DNA of 62,832 bases from Symbiodinium natans (GCA_905221605.1 CAJNDS010002690.1:881031-943862), one strand, 5' to 3'; positions 31,984 through 41,545 are shown, counted from the first letter of the stretch. Notes: generated from the sequence alone by a model not told the origin. Numbers and translations are program-made.

Positions 31984-33359
31984 GCCATGTATATGGCTTC
32001 TGAGGGTTTGGGGATTGGGGTTTGGTTTAGGGGGTTTGGGGTTTAGGGTTCAGGGTTCAGGGTTTAGGGTTTAGGGTTTAGGGTTTAGGGTTTAGGGGCT
32101 TCTGAGGGTTTGGGGATTGGGGTTTGGTTTAGGGCCTCGGGTTAGAGGGCTGAGGTTTTCATTCTGGACGAGGTTTGTGTTAGGGTTTAGTGAGGCTTTG
32201 GGTCTAGGGCTTCTGGGTTTTGATGCCCTGGTTAGGGTTCGGGATGTGGGTTCAGGGGTTCTATAGGTTGTAATTGTAAGATGCAGAGCTCATACTACAG
32301 GGTTTCTGGTTTTGGAGGTTTAGGGTTTAGGGTTTAGGTTTAGGGTTTAGGGCTTAGGGCTTAGGGTTTAGGGTTTACACTAAGGTTTCGGGTTCAGGGT
32401 CAGAGAGGGAGTTCCGGGTCTGAGGACTTAATGTTTGCTGAGTTTGATGATTTCGGATTTCAGGGTTCAGAGTTTAGGATTGCGGTTAAGCCCTAAACCC
32501 TCAACCCTCAACCCTAAACCCTGAACCCTAAACCCTAAACCCTAAACCCTAAACCCTAAACTCTATCAACCCTAAGCCTTGGACCCTGACCCCCAAAGTG
32601 CGGTTTGCTTAGGAGCCCCCCAAAAAGCGGAAGAACCTAATCCCTATTTAAGTGTTTAGGTTTTAGGGTTTAGGGTTTAGGGTTTAGGGTTATTTGCTTT
32701 GTTTGTTTTCGGGGGGGGGGGGGAGAGAGTTCTTATGCAAATACTAGGTGACAAAACCAAAGCCCAAGAACCCTAAAGCCGGAGATGTGTGTAGTTTTTT
32801 TTTTTTTTTTGGGGGGGGGGGGGGGGGGTCAAAGGGGCTTTTTTTTTTTTGGGGGGGGGGGAATGGTTTAATACATCTTCTGCCGTTTACAGTTGTGATT
32901 TCGGCATTCCGGCGTCCTTCGTTCTGCAGATGATGATTCTTCTTCTTCTTCCTCTTCCCCCTTCTAAGCCCTGAGACCTCAAGGCCCGAATCCCTGAACC
33001 CTGAAAAGTTCTCCGGAGTTTCGCTTGTTTATGATGTACCTTCTTGTCTTCAGATTTTGGGTGCTGCCAGGAGTAGGCCGTGGTTGCGATAGGTTTTTGC
33101 ACGTCTTGTTTGCCCGTCTCAGCCCTTCTCCTTGTTTCTGTTGGGGTTACTTGGAGGTTCATGGGCCTTAACCTGTTTAGAGGACTTTGGACGTATAAGT
33201 ACAGTTATGATGATTTAGGGATATTAGGGCCACTGCTTCTTTGGGTGCATACGCCTCCTGGGGGTTAGGCGCTTATTCTAACAGGGGTTGTAGTACGGGT
33301 TACTAGACTCCCCATTAAGGGCTGCTAGTATCATTAAGGGGGAGCATCCCAAGATTTGT
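31984..33359. other. No gene seen; arrays and homopolymers
   Basis: TTTAGGG blocks to 32400, CCCTAAA at 32490-32560, then T15G19 and T12G10 tracts at 32795-32860. 32880-33120 has unique open frames on both strands that I cannot resolve. 33148-33210 is a half copy of family A (TACTTGGAGGTTCATGG); 33270-33355 resembles family D. Confidence 0.55.
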
Positions 33360-33554
33360 GGCTACAGACTCCGAGCCTCGTGTCCACTGCATCATTCCTG
33401 CCGGCGGGGCTCCAAAAAAGATTGTAGCAGAAGATGCGCTGTGTGGACTAAGCCCTCAATCGAACTTCAACTCTCCGAGCAGCCCAGACAGGGAAGTTGG
33501 GACATTCTGTACTATAGCCTTATAAGGTCTATGCAAAAAATGTTGGAGCCCTGA
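33360..33554 (+). CDS. Cys/His/Lys-rich exon
   Basis: Frame GYRLRASCPLHHSCRRGSKK then DCSRRCAVWTKPSIELQLSE and a tail ending MQKMLEP, TGA. Five cysteines and two histidines in 25 residues could bind zinc, but no known finger pattern fits. 65 codons with stop. Confidence 0.42.
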   Translation, partial: GYRLRASCPLHHSCRRGSKKDCSRRCAVWTKPSIELQLSEQPRQGSWDILYYSLIRSMQKMLEP

Positions 33555-33603
33555 ACCCTGGACCCATAGTTTTGGCTCCTTTTCGTATCCCCTTTGAAAC
33601 CCT

Positions 33604-33688
33604 CCGGCGATCCTGAAGCTGCCAAGAGCCTGGGCACTGGACGGCTTTCTATTAAGACATCTTCGGGGACTACGCGAAACGCCACAGG
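33604..33688 (+). CDS. Exon-like island
   Basis: Frame PAILKLPRAWALDGFLLRHL then RGLRETPQ, followed by TTTAGGG units. Protein-like; family unknown. Confidence 0.38.
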
Positions 33689-33739
33689 GTTTTTTGGGTT
33701 TAGGGTTTAGGGTTTAGGGTTTAGGGTTTAGGGGTCCAG

Positions 33740-33886
33740 GTCCATGGACAATTTGGGGCTTCCTTTCGTCCCCAAGACGTCTTTCGCGCCGCGCACCACG
33801 AAGCGGGCGCCGGCTCCTCGGCAAGCTATGCCATCAGCCAAAGCTTCCCCATCGGACAACAGCCCACCAGCCAAGGACCATTCTTG
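33740..33886 (+). CDS. 49-codon exon abutting a family-G element
   Basis: Acceptor GGTCCAG, donor GTAGCC, 147 bases and phase 0 at both ends. Reads VHGQFGASFRPQDVFRAAHH, EAGAGSSASYAISQSFPIGQ, QPTSQGPFL. The donor GT sits two bases before the family-G palindrome, so the element may form the start of the next intron. Family unknown. Confidence 0.52.
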
Positions 33887-33888
33887 GT

Positions 33889-33991
33889 AGCCCAGGCGTA
33901 CCCTTTTCTATTTTTTGGGGGGGTTCAAGGTTCCCTTATAAAATAACCAACCCCAAAAAGGGTGCCCTTATCATAATATTGTTTCTGGGCT
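33889..33991. mobile_element. Palindromic element, family G (third copy)
   Basis: AGCCCAG ... CTGGGCT with inner CGTACCCTTTTCT / AAAAAGGGTGCCC. Shares CTTGGTAGCCCAG with the copy at 26389, so the element or its target includes the preceding GT. Confidence 0.72.
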
Positions 33992-34803
33992 TCCATGCAT
34001 TTGTTTGCTTAAGAACCCTTAAACTACAAAGAATAGCCTGCTTTATAGCGACAATAAAATAATATGGGGATTGTGTGTCTTTTTCTGTTTTTGGTAGGGG
34101 AGGGAGGGGGGGGGAGGTCTTAATCGAATGGTACGGGATGGGTCTTCGGGTTTAGGGTTTTAGGGCTCTTGGGCCTGGAGTTTTGGGTGTGGGGATGTAG
34201 GGCGTGGGTTTAGGTTCATCCCTGAACCCTAAACCCTAAACCCTAAACCCTAAACCCTAAACCGGCTCCTCAGGTCGTCATCTTGGGTTTGGGACCCGTT
34301 TTAAGGATTCCTAAGGAACTAGAAGGGCCATATTCGGAGTATACCTTAATGCTCCAAGTATACAAATAATACCTACATTGGGGTCTAAAGTCTGTAAATA
34401 ATAGCTACTTTGGGCCATGTGGAGCCTTAGGGATATTCAGGGAAACCTCTTACAGGTACAACCTTAGGGGTACGGGTCGTTTATCCCTTGAGTTCAGGGT
34501 GTCAGTGTCAGTTTCTGAGCACACTGCGCAGTGAACCGTCTCGCCTAGCTAGACTCTACCCTAAATCATAAACCCCCGAAGCCCGAAACGTTTCAGGTTG
34601 GTTGCTTCCCCCATACGAGCTCTGTAAACGGTCTAGGGTTTAGGGTTGAGGGTTTTAGGGGTTTCGGGGTATAGGGTTCAGAGCGCAGAACGCATCCATG
34701 AAGCCACCCTAAACCCTAAACCCCTTTCCCCAAACCCCAAACCCCAAACCCTAAATCCTAAACCCAAAACCCCCAACCCCTAAACCCTAAACCCTACAAA
34801 CAG
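33992..34803. other. No gene seen
   Basis: Unique A/T-rich sequence, a G-run at 34103, CCCTAAA at 34220-34260, and 34300-34480 with inverted-looking words suggesting another decayed element. No exon supported. Confidence 0.5.
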
Positions 34804-34888
34804 GACCTCGATGAGTTCGAGGGGCTTTGCTTGCGGGCGAAGAGATGGCTGTGCCTGGCTGCTCCATCTGCTGCGAACTCAGAGTGTC
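34804..34888 (+). CDS. Exon ending at a family-A element
   Basis: Acceptor ACAAACAG; reads DLDEFEGLCLRAKRWLCLAA then PSAANSEC and stops being protein-like exactly where the family-A palindrome begins at 34889. Family unknown. Confidence 0.45.
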
Positions 34889-35161
34889 CTACTTGGAGGT
34901 TCATGGTACTGATGAACCAATTATGACTGTACTAGGGTTTAGGGTTTAGGGTTTAGGGTACTTACTAGCCAAGTATACCTGTATTTGCAACCCACTTCTG
35001 AGCCCCTTAAGTGCCCTAATATGGTTGTAAGTAAGTACAAATATACGTACAGTTATATAATAGGTTAATAACCCTAAACCCTAAACCCTAAACCCTAGAC
35101 CCTAAACCCTAAACCCTAAACCCTTAACCCCGGTTAATATTGACCATGAACCTCCAAGTAG
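34889..35161. mobile_element. Family-A element carrying two telomeric insertions
   Basis: Ends CTACTTGGAGGTTCATGGT and ACCATGAACCTCCAAGTAG-like. The interior is interrupted by four TTTAGGG units at 34934-34959 and by a 61-base CCCTAAA block at 35071-35131. The second block is flanked by GGTTAATA at 35063-35070 and 35132-35139, a word present once in other copies (GGTTAATG, GGTTAGTA). Confidence 0.78.
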
Positions 35162-35572
35162 GGTCCAGAGGTTGCACAGGGCGTTTTGGGGTGTTCGTGC
35201 TTCCGGTATCTGCGCAACCCTACAGTGAACCAATGTTCCCGAACTACTATTTGCTTAAGAGCTCCTCAAAAAATCCAAAATCATAATCACGATATTTCCC
35301 TTATAAGGAAGAAATAGTTTTTACTTGCTTTTTTGGTTTAGGGTTTAGGGTTTTGGGTTTAGGGTTTAGGGTTTAGGGTTTAGGGTGGTTCTTAAGCAAC
35401 CGGTAGCTAATACTCCCTACTACTCCCTGAGACTCCCTGAGCATCTCTAAGGTTACCTACCCACCTTGAACCCCACCCCTCCCTTAAGAGCCCTATAAGT
35501 TAGGATTATTTGGGCTTTTATGCCTCAACCCTGACCCTAAACCCTAAACCCTAAACCCTAAACTCTAAACCG
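35162..35572. other. No gene seen
   Basis: Unique sequence, TTTAGGG at 35338-35386, words shared with 27800-27860 (CTACTACTCCCTGAG), CCCTAAA at 35535-35565. Confidence 0.5.
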
Positions 35573-35638
35573 TTCTACAAGTGTCGGCTCTTGGTGTCTT
35601 CTTACAAGGCTGCTCGCCTCCAAGACACGAAGTTCTGC
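35573..35638 (+). CDS. 22-codon exon
   Basis: Reads FYKCRLLVSSYKAARLQDTK FC to donor GTTAGG; acceptor side is a CCCTAAA array whose last bases (AACTCTAAACCG) lack a clear AG. Protein-like. Confidence 0.38.
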
Positions 35639-37335
35639 GTTAGGAGCCCCATAGAACCCTTGCAACATTGAATCCTTTCAGAATCCTTACATACCCGTAT
35701 TTTCCTCGTATATGCGGATATGTATTTATATATGTGCATATCAGGCTACTTGTTTATGTGTAGTCTCCCGTCCCTAAACCCACAACATCTGCAACACAGT
35801 GGTCCTTGTATGGGTGGTGGGCAAATTTACATACTTTGGGGGGGTCCAGGTAAACCCTTAGGGTCTAGGGTTTAGGGTTTAGGGTTTATGGTTTAGGGTT
35901 TAAGGTTTAGGGTTTAGGGTTTAGGGAAGCCGAACTGTAAACTCCTCCTGGCATGACTAAGCCCTCAACCCTAAGCCCTGAGCCCTAAACCCTGAACCCT
36001 GAACCCTAAACCCTAAACCCTAAACCCTGAACCCTACAAGGATGCCCCAGTAGTAAGGGTCTAAAGGGTTCAGTTTCTGGCAACTGCACCCAAAGGGTCC
36101 ATGTACCCCGATAGTAGGGTTTAGGGTTTAGGGTTTAGGGTTTAAGGTTTAGGGTTTAGGGTTTAGGGCTATATACTTGGGTCTGAAAGGGGTTCCCAGC
36201 TTTAAGGGCCCAAATGGGAACTACATGGGCACACGGACCCTTAGGGTGTATGTATGGCCTTGAATAAAAAGCTGGAACCATGGGCCCTTAGTGTGGTCCC
36301 GAACCAGGATTTAGGGTTTAGGGGTTAGGGTTTAGGGTTTAGGGTTAGGGTTTAGGGTTTTGGGTTTTGGGTTTTGGGTTTTGGGTTTACGGTGTATGTA
36401 TAGTGTATATGAGGGTTACAAAACAGAGACCCAAATTAAGGGCCCATACTTCGGACCCCCTATTGAAGCTTCCGCAACTTCATTTGGTGTTTAGAGTCAG
36501 GAAACCCCCAGCCTTTATTCCCTCTCTTTTGTTTTTAGGGTTAGGGTTTAGGGTTTAGGGTGTAGGGTTTAGGGTTTAGGGTTTAGGGTTTAGGGTTTTG
36601 CTTCGGGGGATCCATTCTTGAAGCAAACAACTATTGGAAGCCCTTTTCTCTCTAGGTCTTACTGGGCAACTACTCTTGTTGGCTTCGGGGTCTTGGGCTT
36701 CAGTTGTGGGAGATGACAGGCAGGGTTAGCTGTTGATGGCCAGGGGTTTCTTTAGGAAGAAGGAGTATGGACCCTAAACCCTAAACCTTGAACCCTAAAA
36801 CCTTAAACCCTAAACCCTAAACCCCAAACCCCAAACCAAATAACCCTCATCGTTCTGCTGCTTCGTTTTTCGGCATCTTCGGCCTTGGGACTGCAGGTCT
36901 TCTGGGTTCCTAAGCCGAACCTCAGGAGTTGCGCATGAGGGCCCTAAACCCCATGCACCCTTCAACACCCGATGAAACCTTTAAAAACCCGAAAAATCTT
37001 TTCTATAAGAGCCCTAAGATAAAAGCACCAAAGAATAGACCCTAATCGTCCTATAGGGTTCTCAGGGGAGGTGGGTTCATGGGGGGTAGGTTTAGCCTCG
37101 GGCGCCGCCTCCGCCGCTTCCCGCGCTCGGCGGCGGCTCTGGCTGGGTTTAGGGTTTAGGGTTTAGGGTTTAGGGTTTAGGGTTTAGGGTTTAGGGTTTA
37201 GGGTTTAGGGTTTAGGGTTTAGCGTTTAGGGTTTAGGGGTTGAGGGTTTAGGGTGTAGGGTTTAAGGATGGACTCGAACAGAGCAGCGGTGCCTGCCACG
37301 GGCGATGAGATCGTGGTTTCGCCGGGCCACCGGCC
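35639..37335. repeat. Telomere-type mosaic, zone 5
   Basis: TTTAGGG at 35860-35930, 36118-36168, 36310-36390, 36538-36598, 37145-37262; CCCTAAA at 35980-36035 and 36775-36835. GC-rich island 37092-37143 (LGRRLRRFPRSAAALAG) and 36840-36940 could be small exons but lack two good splice sites. Confidence 0.75.
36090..36247. mobile_element. Family-B element with telomeric insertion
   Basis: CAAAGGGTCCATGTACC on the left, CACGGACCCTTAGGG on the right; between ATAGTA and ATATACTTGGG, which are nearly adjacent in the intact copy at 25930, lie about 52 bases of TTTAGGG units. Confidence 0.65.
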
Positions 37336-37462
37336 ATGCCAGCCCCGGAAGTGCTGCATGTGCCGCCAGACGGACACTGCCTATTTGCGTGCGCTGTTGC
37401 AGCGCGGGACGTCGCGCGTCTGAGAAGCCTACCCCGAGATGAGCACGGCTTCGTCACGACGG
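37336..37462 (+). CDS. OTU-type cysteine protease fragment
   Basis: Frame MPAPEVLHVPPDGHCLFACA then VAARDVARLRSLPRDEHGFV. VPPDGHCLFACAV fits the catalytic Cys motif (D-G-x-C-L-F) of OTU deubiquitinases, with Asp and Cys present; the Val-Pro before it is also typical. The catalytic His region is not seen here, so this is one exon of a larger gene or a fragment. In another frame an ATG at 37268 leads in (MDSNRAAVPATGDE), so a splice or frameshift near 37309 may join them. The GA at 37462 could be a donor, in keeping with donors elsewhere. Confidence 0.55.
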
Positions 37463-37479
37463 GAACCCTAACCCTATGA

Positions 37480-38120
37480 ATAACATAGACCCTAAACCCT
37501 AGACCCTAAACCCGAAACCTATACCCTAAACCTTACATACCCCCTGTGAAGCCCCCTCCCTTCAGAACCCCCTAATCGTCCAGGGCCTCAGACTGGGGCC
37601 CTTACCCCTAAACCCTAAACCCTAAACCCTAAACCCTAAACCCTAAACCCTAAACCCTAAACCCTAAACCCTAAACCCCGCAATCGTCCAAGGGCCTCAC
37701 GCTTGGAGCCCTGGCCTGCAGCATGACAGCAATGAGCCACGCCCTGAGACAGAGCTGAGGGCTTAGGACTCCTGAGTCGGTCGAGGGTTTAGGGTTTAGG
37801 GTTTGGGGTTTAGGGTTTAGGGTTTAGGGTTTAGGGTTGAGGGTTTAGGGTTTAGGGTTCACAAAATTTCGGATGATCCCTATAGTGCCCTCAGAAGGAA
37901 GGTTGCTAAAAACAACAAAAATGGGCATTTTCAAGCAAATAGTAGATTACCTCTATCAGTGTCCCGACTTGGGTTCAGTCCTTGAGCGAGCAGAACTTGG
38001 AAGAGTGGCTGGGTGGGTTTAGGGTTTAGGGTTTAGGGTTTAGGGTTTAGGGTTTAGGGTTTAGGGTTTAGGGTTTAGGGTTTGGGGTTTAGGGTTTAGG
38101 GTTTAGGATTTGGGGTTTAG
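37480..38120. repeat. Telomere-type mosaic
   Basis: CCCTAAA at 37608-37680, TTTAGGG at 37786-37860 and 38016-38120; unique spacers without supported exons. Confidence 0.75.
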
Positions 38121-38234
38121 GGGTTGGAGAGAAAGGCGGAGAGGGCAGGGCAAATTAACTCCTCCGTCAGTCCCTTCTTGCCATTCATGCGTGAGCACGC
38201 GGTGTTGGAGAAGCAGTTCCGACAGCCAAGCCTC
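38121..38234 (+). CDS. Exon starting at TTTAG of an array
   Basis: Directly after the array's GGTTTAG: GLERKAERAGQINSSVSPFL then PFMREHAVLEKQFRQPSL, then a CCCTAAA array. 38 codons, helical and charged. A good example of an exon whose acceptor is the telomeric unit itself. Confidence 0.48.
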
Positions 38235-38881
38235 AACCCTAAACCCTAAACCCTAAACCCTAAACCCTAAACCCTAAACCCTAAACCCTAAACCCTCGAC
38301 CAATGCAGGCTCGGATCTCAGGGATCGGAAGGTTTCGGGTTCAGGGCTTAGGGTGCAGCGGTGTAGGGCTTTAGGGGTTTTCTTCAACTTGTATCAGGCC
38401 CTAAACCCTAAACCCTGAACCCTAAACCCTAAACCCTAAACCCTGCAAACCCAATACCCTAAAGGTTGGGGTTTGGAGTTTTGGGTTTGGGGTTCTAGCG
38501 CTAAGGGTGTCTCAAAATCCTCAAGCCCTAAGCCCCTAAAACCCTGAACCCCCACATGCCCCAAACCTTAGGGGTTAGGGAATTAGGGTTTAGGGTTTAG
38601 GGTTTAGGGTTTAGGGTATAAACCCTAAACAAAATCCCGCCTCCACCCCCCGCCCCACCCCGATACCCCAAACCCCTAACCCCCGAAAACCTGAACTTTG
38701 AGCCCTGAATCTTAAACCCCGCATCCTGAACCCTGAGTCCTAAACCCTGAACCCTTAGACCCCAAACCCTGAACCCTTAAACCCCACACCCTGAACCCTC
38801 AACCCTATGCGGAGCTGCAACTGGTATTGTAGAAAGAAGTTAGTGTTGGGTGTTGAAAGGGTCAATGTACCCGGGAATCTC
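38235..38881. repeat. Degenerate telomere-type zone
   Basis: CCCTAAA to 38295, 38400-38445, TTTAGGG at 38585-38615 facing CCCTAAA at 38620 (head-to-head), then degenerate CCCTGAA words to 38810. Confidence 0.75.
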
Positions 38882-38893
38882 TTTTGGCTCAAG
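38882..38893 (+). promoter_or_regulatory. Relict dinoflagellate spliced-leader end
   Basis: TTTTGGCTCAAG equals the last 12 bases of the 22-base dinoflagellate spliced leader as I remember it. It lies about 200 bases upstream of the gag-like ATG on the same strand, as expected where a trans-spliced mRNA was copied back into the genome. Its terminal AG can also act as a trans-splice acceptor. A 12-mer match by chance on either strand of this window has odds near 1 in 130. Confidence 0.6.
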
Positions 38894-39089
38894 ACTGGGC
38901 CATGTGCCTGGTAGTAAAAGGTGAGTGCCCTGTGGTTTGGGTTTGTTGTGTGGTTGATCCAGGGAAATCAAGGGATTCTGTTGGGGTTGACTTTTCGGTT
39001 TCTCGTCCCCCTTCGGGTTCCCCCCGTAGGTTATGAGCCCAAATTAGGCTTCCTGCGGTATAGGTAAGATTCTACGCTTGTTTGGCGCC

Positions 39090-41045
39090 ATGGACATGTT
39101 GCGGCGTCGGTCGGAACCTGGACTGTCATCCGCGGCCAATGAAGCCGAAGAAAATCGTGGTGATGGGGGTGAAGAACGGCAACAAATGGTACAAGCGCTG
39201 ACAGATGGTAGGGAGGTTGCAATGATACAACCAACGTCTCAGGTGGAAAACGAAGTGGTTCCGGTTCCAGCAGCGAATCCTTTCTGGAGCGAGCGAGCTC
39301 ATGAAGAGATGAGACTAAGGCAATCAAGGCCAGCAAGTCTCCCTGCGAGCGGAGGGGATAGGAGTGGTGAAGAAACAAGAAGGCCACCGTCGTTGCCAGA
39401 ACTTCGGGATCGGGAACCGGTTCCAGCTGAGAGGCCATCTTCAGGGTTGATGGGCCAGATGGAAAGAGGGAATATTGGTGAGACACAAGGCGAGGAAGAG
39501 CTCATTCCTGATCTGAGCGGTGAAGAACAAGGTGAAGATATGGCGGTGGTAAAGCGTGCGCTGAAAGAGTTGCTTGTGCAAACAAAGGAGCTGGGAAATA
39601 GACTGCGTCGGGTGGAGGAGAAAAGCTATACCTCTGCTGCATCTGGGTCAGCTTCGAGAGCACGGAGCACTGGAGTGGTGGACGCGAATGCTGCATATCC
39701 GTTGGGAATGACTCCAGAGAAGCAGTACCTGCCAGGACAAGTTTTCTACACTGATGGTATGGGTGGCTTCTGGACTGTGTTGCCTGATGGGACATGGCTG
39801 CCGATTGAGGGCTACGACCTTCCAAAGGGTTGTGACCTTCAACCCTTGCCTGAGCCCAGGAAAGGGGAGGTTCACGTGGAGGATGAGAAGCAAGTGCCAA
39901 TGATGCACGTAACTGAAGGGAAGAAACCCTCCAGATTGCCTCCATTGAATTACCCCATGGGAGGTTCTGCAAGCGGTGGATATGCAAGTGGACCACCTGG
40001 TTTAACACATGTTCCGATTACTTCCTTGCCGTCAGGCGTTGATGGTTCTGCCGCACTGTTGGGAAATCAGCCCGGTTTTGTCTCAGCTCGGGAAACTTCA
40101 ATGCAAGAGAACTCAACAGGATCGGGTGGATATACAATGGTGGATGATGTTCCATATCGGTGGAAAATGATTGCTGGGAAGTTGGAATTAGAGAAGGTTC
40201 CGCTTACAGCGTTTACGCCCGGAATGGGACATGGATTGCCGCAAGGGCCTGGTGGAAAGGTCAGCTTACCTCCTGGAGCTGTGGTGCCACGTGGGATGCC
40301 AAACATTGGTGATAGTTCTGGAACTGAACGTCCGGAGGCTCTTGGGAAGCATGTGATGAGCCTTCCTACTTTGGCAGACTACACACCAAGCAATCCGACG
40401 GCACTAGGTGATTGGATCGCAATGATCGAACCAATGTTGTCTTCGCTGACAGATACAGGAAGAGTGTGGTGGCAATCCGTCTATACAAAGGCGTATGAGG
40501 CGTACGCCAAATGGTTGAGTGTTTCTCCGCTGGAAAGGTTGGGCATCAAGGCTGAGCTGGAAGGGCTCAAGGGGGTTCGAACTGTGCATGTTTTGTTGGA
40601 GCAGAGAGCGGTGTCTTTGCTGCTACAAGCGATTCCGGAGAGATTGAAGACCGAGATCGTTTCCACTCGAATGTTGGGGTCGGTGATGATATTTTACAAG
40701 TTGCTGACAGTTTACCAACCAGGTGGAGCAAACGAGCGCAGCACGATGTTAAACTTCTTGGTGCAACCATCCTCAGCAACCTCGATCTCGGAGGCTATTA
40801 AGGGAGTGCGACAATGGGCGCAATGGCGTTCCCGGTTAAGGGAGTTGCGAGCATCTGAGCCGGATGCTACCTTGCTTATCAAGGGATTGGATGCTTTATC
40901 ATCCGCGTTGCTGGCAAAGCACCCTACGGTGCATTTTAGAGTGGCATCCTTCCGGGAGAAATTGGGGGTGGACTACTCGCCGACCTCTGAAACTGCGACA
41001 CAACTACCAGCACAGGCCATTCGTATGTATAAGTCGCACCCATAA
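39090..41045 (+). CDS. Retroelement g-a-g-like protein (capsid part), truncated element
   Basis: 651 residues from ATG at 39090. N-terminal about 430 residues are low-complexity and polar (Gly, Ser, Pro) with a short charged helix (ALKELLVQTKELGNRLRRVE); the C-terminal third is helical: LPTLADYTPSNPTALGDWIA, a WW...Y motif region, then EQRAVSLLLQAIPERLKTEI and YQPGGANERSTMLNFLVQP, the pattern of Copia-type gag proteins common in dinoflagellates. No CCHC knuckle, protease or integrase follows; the frame ends at 41043 and no long ORF comes after. Codon use and length set it apart from all neighbours. Probably a retrotransposed, 3'-truncated copy or a domesticated gag; the uninterrupted long frame suggests recent insertion. 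Confidence 0.72.
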   Translation: MDMLRRRSEPGLSSAANEAEENRGDGGEERQQMVQALTDGREVAMIQPTSQVENEVVPVPAANPFWSERAHEEMRLRQSRPASLPASGGDRSGEETRRPPSLPELRDREPVPAERPSSGLMGQMERGNIGETQGEEELIPDLSGEEQGEDMAVVKRALKELLVQTKELGNRLRRVEEKSYTSAASGSASRARSTGVVDANAAYPLGMTPEKQYLPGQVFYTDGMGGFWTVLPDGTWLPIEGYDLPKGCDLQPLPEPRKGEVHVEDEKQVPMMHVTEGKKPSRLPPLNYPMGGSASGGYASGPPGLTHVPITSLPSGVDGSAALLGNQPGFVSARETSMQENSTGSGGYTMVDDVPYRWKMIAGKLELEKVPLTAFTPGMGHGLPQGPGGKVSLPPGAVVPRGMPNIGDSSGTERPEALGKHVMSLPTLADYTPSNPTALGDWIAMIEPMLSSLTDTGRVWWQSVYTKAYEAYAKWLSVSPLERLGIKAELEGLKGVRTVHVLLEQRAVSLLLQAIPERLKTEIVSTRMLGSVMIFYKLLTVYQPGGANERSTMLNFLVQPSSATSISEAIKGVRQWAQWRSRLRELRASEPDATLLIKGLDALSSALLAKHPTVHFRVASFREKLGVDYSPTSETATQLPAQAIRMYKSHP

Positions 41046-41514
41046 GTCGACCTTATAGTTCGCCTTTTTTGGACATATTTCTACGCATGCATGCATTGCC
41101 GTGTTTTTTTGCAAAGCCTCATTGTCCGACACGGAGGAAGGCATGCACTTTCGATGGGAGCAGGGAGTACTTGTGGCAACTTGCAAGCTCATTGTTGCTA
41201 TGCAGCACCCCCCAAAACCCTAAACCCTTACGTATCCTCGATAATGCAATATACCCTATAGACACAACCTATATACATGCATAGACAACCCGAAACCCCT
41301 GTGGTTCACCACCATTCACGTCATAGATCACCGATGTAAATAATGCTGTCATATGTATTTGTATAGTTAGAAATTATTGTTTATATACATATATATATAT
41401 ATACAAGGAATAGATTTCTGTAATTTTTCCTTTCTATACATACTTATATACATATATATGTATATTAAAATATATTCTGTACATACATGTAGATATTATA
41501 TATATATATATACA

Positions 41515-41545
<31 letters not shown>

